Source of the DNA: Clostridia bacterium
Lineage (GTDB): Bacteria; Bacillota; Clostridia; Christensenellales; Aristaeellaceae
Length of the DNA: 64,000 nt
Assembly: GCA_017448975.1 (NCBI GenBank)
Contig: JAFSKN010000016.1
Span: forward strand, 102,482-166,481
Direction of reading: 5' to 3'
Below are positions 51,253 through 58,602 of this stretch, piece after piece (the stretch's first letter is position 1; each line of letters opens with the position of its first letter). The notes under the pieces were generated by a model that worked only from the letters and a program-made list of their open reading frames with translations, made no database searches and was not told where the DNA came from. The translations under genes were made by a program, and so were the position numbers.

Positions 51253-51359
51253 GAGGGCGCAATTATATGAACTTCGTTCATCCATTGCGCTCTCCGAGGG
51301 CCCCTGCGGGGAGCTCGATGGAGAAAAGCCTTTTGTTGGCTTTTCTCCATCAGCAGGGG
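51253..51359 (-). other. Candidate origin of transfer (oriT) with MOBQ-like nick motif
   Basis: The minus strand reads TAATTGCGCCCT at 51266-51255, one base different from the RSF1010/pC221-type nick core TAAGTGCGCCCT as I recall it. The motif lies in a hairpin arm (GGAGGGCGCAA/TTGCGCTCTCC, 51253-51296). Next to it is a second nested palindrome (CCCCTGC/GCAGGGG outside, ATGGAGAAAAGCC/GGCTTTTCTCCAT inside, 51301-51359). The position, between accessory and relaxase genes, fits an oriT. Confidence 0.65.
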
Positions 51360-51483
51360 CGGCCCCCTGCGCCGATTGCATCGGCTACCCCCTAAAGACA
51401 TTGAATTGGAACGATGAAAGGAAGGAGGCGAGGCACACATCCCGTGTCCCCATTTTAACATCACGGTCATCGCCCGTGGGAAG

Positions 51484-53076
51484 GTGAAGGGCAACTCCGT
51501 TATGGGCGCTGCCGCCTACCAATCCGGCGATAGGCTTTATTCCGAGTATGAACACGAATGGAAATCCGGCGACCATCTGGAAAGGATCGTCCATAAAGAA
51601 ATCCTGCTGCCGCCTAACGCCCCGGAAAAATACCGGGACCGGGCGACGCTCTGGAACGCGGTGGATGATGTCGAGACAAAAGCCACAGCCCAGACCGCCC
51701 GGCGCATCATCATCGCTTTGCCTAAGGAATTGACCCGGGACCAAAACATCGACCTGATCCGCAATTACTGCCAAACATCCTTCGTGGATCGCGGTATGAT
51801 TGCGGATTTTGCTGTTCATGACGACAAAGAAGGAAATCCACACGCCCATGTTTTATTGACCATGCGATCCTTAAATGAACAAGGAAAGTGGAATCCGAAG
51901 ACCCGGACGGAATTCGTCCTGGACAAAAACGGTGAGCGTATCCAAACAGCCAACGGGAAATACAAACGCCGCTGTGTTAGTTGGGATGGCTGGAATGACC
52001 GAGGTAATTGTGAAATCTGGCGGCATGAATGGGAGGCCATGCAGAACGCTGCCTTGGAACAGGCTGGCAGAGCAGAAAGGGTCGATATGCGATCCTACGA
52101 GCGGCAGGGAATTGAACTTGTTCCCACTGTTCATCTTGGCCCGGCCGCAACCGCTATGGAACGAAAAGGCATCCGCACTGATTTGGGCGATCATAACCGG
52201 GCTGTGAAGATTATCAATAGCCTGTTCGCCGCGATCAAGCGCGCCTTGAAAACCTTTGCGGAATGGCTGAGAGAAATAAATGAAGTTATCAGCGACCATG
52301 AGAAGATTGATGATCCTTCTTCTTTTCCGCTTTATGAGGTGCTGTTCGCCTACTATGACCTGCGGAAAAAGGAGCGCTGGCATTGGAATATCTACGCGCA
52401 GAACAAAACGGGCGCAAGGGATTTACAGACCCTTTCGCGGACAATCATTTTTCTTAAGGAACACAATATCAACACCATCAACGATCTGGCTGTGCTGATG
52501 ACAAAAACCAGCGATAGAATCGGAGAACTGAACGCTGCCAAGAAAACGAAAGAGCAGCGCATACGTGATATTGACGCCATCTTGGAAGCGGATAAGACCA
52601 TCCGCGAGTTTGGCCCGATTTTGGAGAAGTACAATGGCATCTTCTTCAAGGACGCAAAAGAAAAATACAGGCAAAAACACACTGATGAGATCGAGAAGGT
52701 AAAGACGGCTCAACGGCTGCTTTACAAACTGAAAGTCACCCTGCCCATCAACAAGAAAGCGCTCAAAGCCGAATCCTCCCGCCTCCGGGGCGAAGTGGAA
52801 TCCATGCTGCCGGAACTGGAAACAGTCAAGGCTGAAATGGATCAGCTTAAAATCTTCCGTTCCCAGGTAAGGAAGGTATTGCCCGAAGCGCTTACGGTCA
52901 AGTATGAGGACGGAAAGAAATCCTTTCAAGATATGTCTGAGGAAATCCATAATAAGGATGAATTGCGTAAGCTGATGGAGGAATCCGCTGAACGCGCGAT
53001 CCGACATGCAGAGGAACAGCGTCACATACAGCAAGAGCAGCGATATCGACAACAGAAACAGATAGGAGCTTTATGA
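51484..53076 (+). CDS. MobA/MobL-family (MOBQ) relaxase
   Basis: The 530-residue protein nicks oriT and pilots DNA transfer. The catalytic Tyr region is GAAAYQSGDRLYSEY, the metal His motif is GNPHAHVLLTMRSL, and RIIIALPKELT is typical. A charged, helical C-terminal half follows. In-frame homology continues upstream to 51439, where HIPCPHFNITVIARG is encoded, matching the usual N-terminus (M-x-CPHF). But the codon at the expected start (51439) is ATC, 10 bp after a strong AAGGAGG. Either ATC initiates or translation begins at GTG 51484, losing the first beta strand. Its stop overlaps the next gene by ATGA. Confidence 0.9.
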   Translation: MKGNSVMGAAAYQSGDRLYSEYEHEWKSGDHLERIVHKEILLPPNAPEKYRDRATLWNAVDDVETKATAQTARRIIIALPKELTRDQNIDLIRNYCQTSFVDRGMIADFAVHDDKEGNPHAHVLLTMRSLNEQGKWNPKTRTEFVLDKNGERIQTANGKYKRRCVSWDGWNDRGNCEIWRHEWEAMQNAALEQAGRAERVDMRSYERQGIELVPTVHLGPAATAMERKGIRTDLGDHNRAVKIINSLFAAIKRALKTFAEWLREINEVISDHEKIDDPSSFPLYEVLFAYYDLRKKERWHWNIYAQNKTGARDLQTLSRTIIFLKEHNINTINDLAVLMTKTSDRIGELNAAKKTKEQRIRDIDAILEADKTIREFGPILEKYNGIFFKDAKEKYRQKHTDEIEKVKTAQRLLYKLKVTLPINKKALKAESSRLRGEVESMLPELETVKAEMDQLKIFRSQVRKVLPEALTVKYEDGKKSFQDMSEEIHNKDELRKLMEESAERAIRHAEEQRHIQQEQRYRQQKQIGAL

Positions 53077-53471
53077 CCAAACAGGACAATCAAATCATGC
53101 GCAGCGCAAAGCTGCTGGTGCAGAAAGAGTGTGCCAATTATGTCAAGGGCACTTGCTTGCCGGAAGATCACCCTTGCCATGTGATCAATCCGGTTTATAC
53201 GACGATCCACGACGGCGCTGTGGATTGTGACTATTTCCTAACCACTGTTCTTCCCTTACAATCCGAACTGAACACAGGCGTATGGCATGAGATTCTCCGG
53301 GAGGAAGCTCAGACAGGGGAGGGCTGGAAAGAGTGCGTCCGCTGTCACAAGCCTTTCATCCCCGGCAGTAACCGTCAGTGCTATTGCGTCGAGTGCGGAG
53401 CAGCGGCAAAACAGGCCGGGAACCGGGAAAAACAGCGCCGCCACCGGGAGCGCCAGAAAACAGTCATGTAA
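53073..53471 (+). CDS. Cysteine-rich VLP-domain protein
   Basis: The 132-residue protein has eight or more cysteines: KECANYVKGTCL, HPCHVI, VDCDYFLTTVLPLQSEL (the VLP motif) and a zinc-ribbon-like C-terminus (ECVRCHKPFIPGSNRQCYCV). It matches the Cys_rich_VLP family carried by mobilizable elements; the function is unknown, perhaps DNA binding. It is translationally coupled to the relaxase (ATGA overlap) and ends before a strong terminator. Confidence 0.85.
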   Translation: MTKQDNQIMRSAKLLVQKECANYVKGTCLPEDHPCHVINPVYTTIHDGAVDCDYFLTTVLPLQSELNTGVWHEILREEAQTGEGWKECVRCHKPFIPGSNRQCYCVECGAAAKQAGNREKQRRHRERQKTVM

Positions 53472-53529
53472 CGTAACCCTTTAGAACGAAAAAAGTCCAG
53501 GAATATCAATGTTTCCCGGGTACCCCATC

Positions 53530-53565
53530 AGGGCAGGACGATCTATTGACCGTCCTGCCCTTTTT
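53530..53565 (+). terminator. Terminator of the mobilization operon
   Basis: The stem AGGGCAGGACG/CGTCCTGCCCT (11 bp perfect) has a 10-nt loop and is followed by TTTT. Confidence 0.9.
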
Positions 53566-53589
53566 CATGAATAATAATGGAGGAATCAA

Positions 53590-53853
53590 ATGAAGAAAGA
53601 AGAGAAAGAGATTTATCGCCTGGAAGACGTGTGGAACTGTTATGATTTTGAAAAAGATGTCGAGGGCTTCTATAAGGCTATGGAACCTTCCATAGAAAAC
53701 ACATCCTTTTATGCCACGGAAGAAGACGGCTGCCTGTATTACTACTGCGGCAATACGTGCATTAAGGTTCACGAGCATTTTGCCGACCATGGCAATACCA
53801 TGAACGATCTGCTTGAGAACGTGATCCTGTACGCCGCAAAAAAGACAGCCTAA
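53590..53853 (+). CDS. Small acidic protein of the mobilizable element, function unknown
   Basis: The 87-residue soluble protein (EIYRLEDVWNCYDFEKDVEG, then EEDGCLYYYCGNTCIKVHEH) is acidic in the first half and has four cysteines. I do not recognise a family. ATG 53590 has GGAGG 8 bp upstream. It lies between the mobilization terminator and the recombinase promoter, where accessory genes of Tn4451-like elements are often found. Confidence 0.65.
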   Translation: MKKEEKEIYRLEDVWNCYDFEKDVEGFYKAMEPSIENTSFYATEEDGCLYYYCGNTCIKVHEHFADHGNTMNDLLENVILYAAKKTA

Positions 53854-53896
53854 GAAATGATGATACCCCACGCTTACGATCTCCTGTACCGCACCC

Positions 53897-53925
53897 TTGC
53901 AGATTGATAGAAGGGATGGTATAAT
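53897..53925 (+). promoter_or_regulatory. Promoter of the serine recombinase gene
   Basis: TTGCAG (53897-53902), 17 bp, TATAAT (53920-53925), 51 bp before the start codon. Confidence 0.75.
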
Positions 53926-53976
53926 CAAGGCGTATTGTAAGCGTGGGTTGTTTCAAACAGAAGGAGGATTTACGTA

Positions 53977-55590
53977 ATGAAACAACCATACAATACCGCA
54001 CTCTATATGAGGCTCAGCTGCGATGATGAGAACTACGGCGACAGTGTCAGCATCGAAACGCAAAGACTTGTATTGACCGCTTTTGCCCGCGAGCAAGGAT
54101 TCTTCATTGTGGACGAATACGTGGACGATGGATGGTCAGGTACGAACTTTGAACGCCCTGGTTTTCAGCGGATGCTGAAAGACATTGAAGATGGCCGCGT
54201 AAACTGCGTCGTTGTCAAAGACCTTTCCCGTTTCGGTCGGGAACACGTGATGATGGGATACTACCTGGAGTTCTACTTTCCGGAGAAGAGAATCCGCTTC
54301 ATTTCCATCACCGATAACGAGGACACGGAAAAAGGGCTTTCCGACATTGTGCCGGTGAAGAATCTGTTCAATGAATTTTTCGCACGCGATACAAGCCGGA
54401 AGGTCAAAGCCGCCCTTCGTGCCAAGCACGCCGCAGGCGAGTTCACCGGCACCCATCCGCGCATAGGATACAAGAAGGACCCGGAACGGAAGAACCGGAT
54501 CATCATCGACGAGGAAACCCGGTGGATCGTGGAAATGATTTTCGATATGGCAGCACATGGGGCCGGATCGAAAAAGATTGCCAAAGAGCTGACAATGCAG
54601 AAAGTACCGACTCCCGGCTATCTGGACTATCAGCGATACGGCACCTTCGCCAACGCCTATCGGGATGCTCCGCCCGAGAAAACCTATACCTGGACCAGTA
54701 ACACCGTGAGCAGCATTCTGAAAGATGAGACTTACATTGGCAATACGATTCATTATCGCATCACCAATGTCTCCTATAAAAGCAAGAAGCACAGAGTTAA
54801 TTCGCAGGATGTATGGTTCCGGGTGGAGGGGACACATGAGCCCATTGTTGACAAAGATGAGTTCTGGCAGGTACAGGAGCAGATCACCAATCGCCGCAGA
54901 CCCATGAAGAATCAAACGATCCAGATTTTTTCCGGCCTTCTGAAATGCGCTGACTGCGGAAAGCACATGGCGCTGTTCCAAACGACGCAGAAAGTTCCCT
55001 ATCGCTACTTTAACTGCAATACATACCGGATGTATGGGAAAAGCGCCGGAGCATGCACTTCTCATGCCATCAGGTATGACGTCCTCTATCAATATGTTCT
55101 CAGCCGCATCCAGCATTGGACGTATCAAGCCCGTCAGGATGACCAGTCATTGCTGGAAAAACTGGTGAACGCCACAAGCCAGGAGCAGAAGGCATCTTCC
55201 AGGAAATGGGCCGCCGAGCTGAAAAAGGCCGAAAAGCGCAAAGAGGAATTGGATCGCCGCTTCATGAAGGTTTACGAGGACTGGACGGATGGACGTATCT
55301 CCGAGAGCAATTTCCGGATGCTTTCGCAGAAGTATCAGGCGGAGCAGCAGGAAACAGAAGCGAAGATCGAACACTTGAAAGCGTCCATCGCGGCAGAGAA
55401 GCAGACCGCAGCCGATGCGGAAAAGTGGATTCGCCTGATCAAGAAGTATGGCACGCCTACCGAATTGACGGCTGAGCTTCTCAATACACTCATAGAAAAA
55501 ATCCTGATCCATGAGCCTGTCAAAGTGATGAAAGGACTCAAAGAACAGGAAATCGAAATCTTTTACCGCTTTGTCGGAAAAATCGACTGA
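53977..55590 (+). CDS. Large serine recombinase (TnpX-like)
   Basis: The 537-residue site-specific recombinase has a resolvase catalytic domain (about 5-155: ALYMRLSCDDEN with the nucleophile Ser14, VVVKDLSRFGREHVMMGYYL). The recombinase domain follows (about 160-290: HPRIGYKKDPERKNRIIIDE), then a zinc-ribbon (LKCADCGKHMALFQ with later Cys residues, about 325-365), a coiled coil (about 400-475) and a DUF4368-like end. It should integrate and excise the element. ATG 53977 has AAGGAGG upstream. It is the last gene of the element; the right attachment site should be within about 80 bp after its stop. Confidence 0.93.
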   Translation: MKQPYNTALYMRLSCDDENYGDSVSIETQRLVLTAFAREQGFFIVDEYVDDGWSGTNFERPGFQRMLKDIEDGRVNCVVVKDLSRFGREHVMMGYYLEFYFPEKRIRFISITDNEDTEKGLSDIVPVKNLFNEFFARDTSRKVKAALRAKHAAGEFTGTHPRIGYKKDPERKNRIIIDEETRWIVEMIFDMAAHGAGSKKIAKELTMQKVPTPGYLDYQRYGTFANAYRDAPPEKTYTWTSNTVSSILKDETYIGNTIHYRITNVSYKSKKHRVNSQDVWFRVEGTHEPIVDKDEFWQVQEQITNRRRPMKNQTIQIFSGLLKCADCGKHMALFQTTQKVPYRYFNCNTYRMYGKSAGACTSHAIRYDVLYQYVLSRIQHWTYQARQDDQSLLEKLVNATSQEQKASSRKWAAELKKAEKRKEELDRRFMKVYEDWTDGRISESNFRMLSQKYQAEQQETEAKIEHLKASIAAEKQTAADAEKWIRLIKKYGTPTELTAELLNTLIEKILIHEPVKVMKGLKEQEIEIFYRFVGKID

Positions 55591-55614
55591 CACAATTTTA
55601 TCGTAAAAGGAGAT

Positions 55615-55654
55615 GGGGGAACCTCTCTTTGGCCTCCAAAGAGAGGTTTCCCCC
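55615..55654. repeat. Long inverted repeat between the recombinase and prfC stops
   Basis: Arms of 18-19 nt (GGGGGAACCTCTCTTTGG and its complement with one extra T) flank a CCT loop. There is no T run directly after on either strand. It may be a bidirectional terminator or the right end structure of the mobile element. Confidence 0.7.
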
Positions 55655-55669
55655 AGAAAAATACAACGC

Positions 55670-57268
55670 TTACTTCTCCACGGGCCGGGGGGCGATTTCG
55701 CTCAGCTCCAGGCCCTTGTTTTTTTCGCCCGCAAGGCGGATGCTCCAATCGTTTTCAAAGAACAGCACGGGGTTATCGTTCACGTCGAAGCCCCGGGCGG
55801 AAGTGGAGGTGAGCTGCAATTGATCGGCGGGCACGGGGCTGTCCTTGATCCAGCGGACGAAGCGGTAGCCCAAGCGGTCCATGACCAGGTCCACGCCGTA
55901 TTCGCTTTTTAAACGGTAGGTGAGCACGTCGAACTGCAATTCGCCCACCACGCCCACGATGAATTCTTCTAAGCCCGTTTCGTTGCGCTGGAAGGTCTGA
56001 ATGGCGCCTTCCTCGGAGAGCTGGTTGATGCCCTTGACGAACTGCTTGCGCTTCATGGAGTCCAGGGGGCGCACCCGGGCAAAGCGTTCCGGAGCGAATA
56101 CGGGGATTTTTTCAAACTTGATTTTCCGGCCCACCGCCAGCGTGTCGCCTAAGCGGTATACGCCGGGGTCGAACAGGCCGATGATGTCGCCGGGATAGGC
56201 GTTTTCGATGCCTTCGCGCTCGTCGGCCATGAACTGCTGGGGCTGCTTCACCTGCATTTCCTTGTTGGTGCCGGAGTGCCACACGGTCATGCCCTTGTGG
56301 AACACGCCGGAAACCACCCGCAGGAAGGCCAGCCGGTCCCGGTGGGCGGGGTTCATGTTGGCTTGGATTTTGAAGATGAAGCCGGAGAAGTTTTCATCCT
56401 CGGGCTCGATCATGCCCTGGTCGCTTTCCCTGGGCAGGGGCCGTTCGGTGTAGCGCAGGAAGCGGTACAAAAAGGGTTCCACCCCGAAATTGGTCACGGC
56501 GCTGCCGAAGAACATGGGGGTCAGTTCGCCGCGCCGCACGGCGTCCAGGTCGAAAGCGTCCCCCGCCTCGTCCAATAATTCGATTTCATCCGCAAGACGC
56601 TGGCGGTAATGCTTGTCCAGGGCTGTTTCAAAGGCGGGATCGTCCACGGAAATGACGGTCTTGCCCGCCTTGGTCTTGCCGTGGTCGCCGCCGAAGTACA
56701 ATTCGACGGTTTTTTCATCCCGGTGGTACACGCCCTGGAAATCCCCGTCCACGCCGATGGGCCAGTTGACGGGGCAGGCCCGCACGCCCAGCACCTGCTC
56801 GATTTCCTCCATGAGGGCGAAGGGGTCCTTGGCGGCCCGGTCCATTTTGTTCACGAAGGTGAAAATGGGGATGCCCCGCATGCGGCACACCTTGAACAGC
56901 TTCACCGTCTGCTCCTCCACGCCCTTGGCCGCGTCAATGAGCATCACGGCGCTGTCCGCCGCCACCAGCACGCGGTAGGTGTCCTCAGAAAAGTCCTGGT
57001 GGCCGGGGGTGTCCAGGATGTTGATGTGATAGCCGTCGAATTCAAACTGCATGGCGCTGGACGTGACCGAAATGCCGCGCTGCTTTTCGATTTCCATCCA
57101 GTCGGACGTGGCGTGGCGCTCGGCCCGGCGGGCTTTCACGCTGCCCGCCTGACGGATGGCCCCGCCGTACAAAAGTAATTTTTCCGTCAGCGTGGTTTTG
57201 CCCGCGTCGGGATGGCTGATAATGGCAAAGGTGCGCCGACAGGCCACTTCTTTGGAAAGATCAGACAT
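55670..57268 (-). CDS. prfC: Peptide chain release factor 3
   Basis: The 532-residue translational GTPase recycles RF1/RF2 from terminated ribosomes. G1 is SHPDAGKTTL (about 18), followed by RGISVTSSAMQ (G2), DTPGHQDFSEDTYRV (G3) and NKMDRAAKDP (G4). The C-terminal domains show VVGELQFDVLTYRLKSEYGV, typical of RF3. ATG 57268 has AAGGAG upstream; a longer frame extending to 57340 has no site. The gene is complete and typical in length. The acetyltransferase gene lies 23 bp upstream on the same strand, so the two are probably co-transcribed. Confidence 0.97.
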   Translation of the reverse strand: MSDLSKEVACRRTFAIISHPDAGKTTLTEKLLLYGGAIRQAGSVKARRAERHATSDWMEIEKQRGISVTSSAMQFEFDGYHINILDTPGHQDFSEDTYRVLVAADSAVMLIDAAKGVEEQTVKLFKVCRMRGIPIFTFVNKMDRAAKDPFALMEEIEQVLGVRACPVNWPIGVDGDFQGVYHRDEKTVELYFGGDHGKTKAGKTVISVDDPAFETALDKHYRQRLADEIELLDEAGDAFDLDAVRRGELTPMFFGSAVTNFGVEPFLYRFLRYTERPLPRESDQGMIEPEDENFSGFIFKIQANMNPAHRDRLAFLRVVSGVFHKGMTVWHSGTNKEMQVKQPQQFMADEREGIENAYPGDIIGLFDPGVYRLGDTLAVGRKIKFEKIPVFAPERFARVRPLDSMKRKQFVKGINQLSEEGAIQTFQRNETGLEEFIVGVVGELQFDVLTYRLKSEYGVDLVMDRLGYRFVRWIKDSPVPADQLQLTSTSARGFDVNDNPVLFFENDWSIRLAGEKNKGLELSEIAPRPVEK

Positions 57269-57291
57269 GGGAATCCTTCTCCTTATATCAA

Positions 57292-58416
57292 TCAAAATTC
57301 GTCGGCCACGGGGATATCCAGCGGCAGGGGCAGCCAGCACCGAAGCAGAGGGTCATCGTGTATGGTGAGCAGGGTCATGGGCGAAAAGAACAGGGAAGCG
57401 GCCTGCTTTTCTTTTAGGCATAAGTCCGGTTGATCCCCGGCGGGGGAGACCCGCGTTTCGCTGCCCCTTACTTCCAGGGCGAAAGTGCCCGCGTTTTCCA
57501 CCCGGATCACGCGCCTGCCCTCCGGCAGAGGGGCGGTCTCCCGGCGGAATGCAAGGGCCGCGCTTAGGGTGTTTTCCCAGTTCAGCACCCGGATCAGCTG
57601 GCAATCGGCTGCGCGGCAGTTTTCCGCGAAAGCGTTCAGGGCGGCGGCGCGGCGGACGTGCCAGCCGGGGCAATGGACGGTACAGCCCTTTCGGTTCTCC
57701 ATCCAGGCGCGGATCGCGCCGGGCAGCAGGGCTTCGTCCCGGAGAACCAGTTCTGTTACGTCGTCGTTTATGGCGGTCAGATAACCGGCCAGTTCACCCG
57801 ATTCATCCCGCATGGCCCAGGGCATGCTGTTGTAGGAGCACAGCGTTTCATAAAACAGCTCCCGGGGCCGCAGGCAGCGGGAAGGCTGAGCTTCGTACAG
57901 GGCATACAGGGCATCCAAATCCGGTCCGTTTTCAGGGAACGGTTCGAGCTTCATCGGGGCAGCGTCTTTTAACGCATGCCGCACGTTGGCGGTGTTGACG
58001 GAAAAGCTGAATCCCAGGCCTGCTTTCGTAAATCCGAAGTATTCATACCGCTGCCGCTGGCCGCCCAGGGCCATAAAATCAAGGCCCAGTTCACGAGCCC
58101 GCGCTTCCTCCATCCCCATCAGCGCCCGCATTTGTCCCTGATGCTGGAATCGGGGATGCACAGCCACCGAGCCGATATAGCCGCCGCGCAGAATCGCGCC
58201 GCCCATTTGAATGTCGATGGGCAGCATAGCCACCGTGCCCCGGATGCGGCCGTCCGCCTCCGCCACGGCGTGGAACCGGGAAAAACCGGGATGGGCGTAC
58301 ACCTTGGGGATCAGCCGGGCGAAATCATGGGGCCGGGCTTTCTGGCTGAACACGGCGTTGATCAGATCCAGAATATCATCTTCCTCCCCGGGCCGGGCAA
58401 AACGGTAATCGGTCAT
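57292..58416 (-). CDS. GNAT N-acetyltransferase, Eis-like with SCP2-type C-terminus
   Basis: The 374-residue protein has an N-terminal GNAT domain with YIGSVAVHPRFQHQGQMRALM, the acetyl-CoA-binding motif A, and ALGGQRQRYEYFGFTKAGLG. A second acetyltransferase-like part follows, then a C-terminal sterol-carrier-like domain (about 275-374, VIRVENAGTFALEVRG). This is the Eis architecture. Substrates in gut bacteria are unknown; aminoglycosides are acetylated by some Eis proteins, but that is no evidence here. ATG 58416 has GGAGG upstream, with a consensus promoter further up. Confidence 0.9.
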   Translation of the reverse strand: MTDYRFARPGEEDDILDLINAVFSQKARPHDFARLIPKVYAHPGFSRFHAVAEADGRIRGTVAMLPIDIQMGGAILRGGYIGSVAVHPRFQHQGQMRALMGMEEARARELGLDFMALGGQRQRYEYFGFTKAGLGFSFSVNTANVRHALKDAAPMKLEPFPENGPDLDALYALYEAQPSRCLRPRELFYETLCSYNSMPWAMRDESGELAGYLTAINDDVTELVLRDEALLPGAIRAWMENRKGCTVHCPGWHVRRAAALNAFAENCRAADCQLIRVLNWENTLSAALAFRRETAPLPEGRRVIRVENAGTFALEVRGSETRVSPAGDQPDLCLKEKQAASLFFSPMTLLTIHDDPLLRCWLPLPLDIPVADEF

Positions 58417-58457
58417 TGGGATTCCTCCATGGCACACATAAAACAGGTTGCTTTCAA

Positions 58458-58486
58458 ATTATATACGCAACGGAGTAAAAACGCAA
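58458..58486 (-). promoter_or_regulatory. Promoter of the acetyltransferase-prfC operon
   Basis: On the minus strand TTGCGT (58486-58481), 17 bp, TATAAT (58463-58458). Confidence 0.8.
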
Positions 58487-58528
58487 GCAGCGCCGCCGCA
58501 GTTTACTTGTTTGTGTTCTGGTTTTTCA

Positions 58529-58557
58529 TTGACATCTATTGGCAAACGAGATAGAAT
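58529..58557 (+). promoter_or_regulatory. Promoter of the Ig-like repeat protein gene
   Basis: TTGACA (58529-58534), 17 bp, TAGAAT (58552-58557). Confidence 0.8.
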
Positions 58558-58602
58558 AAATCAGCTTTCCTATGGTAACGCATGATAAAGGGGGCCCATC
58601 AG

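Larger units (their letters stand above)
48292..55590. mobile_element. Integrative mobilizable element with MobQ-type relaxase and large serine recombinase
   Basis: Contiguous mobile-element genes are present: sigma-like factor, DUF6076, DUF3847, candidate oriT, MobA/MobL relaxase, Cys-rich VLP protein, a small protein and a TnpX-like serine recombinase. No type IV secretion genes are present, so it depends on a helper for transfer. Boundaries are set by the outermost element genes; the true ends should lie in 48059-48291 and 55591-55669. Confidence 0.8.

Noticed and set aside
55615-55654. Attenuator for prfC
   Set aside because: The inverted repeat lies after the prfC stop codon, not before its start, and no T run follows; it is listed as a repeat.
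57292-58416. Aminoglycoside resistance by the Eis-like acetyltransferase
   Set aside because: Eis-like GNAT proteins are widespread and substrates cannot be read from sequence.
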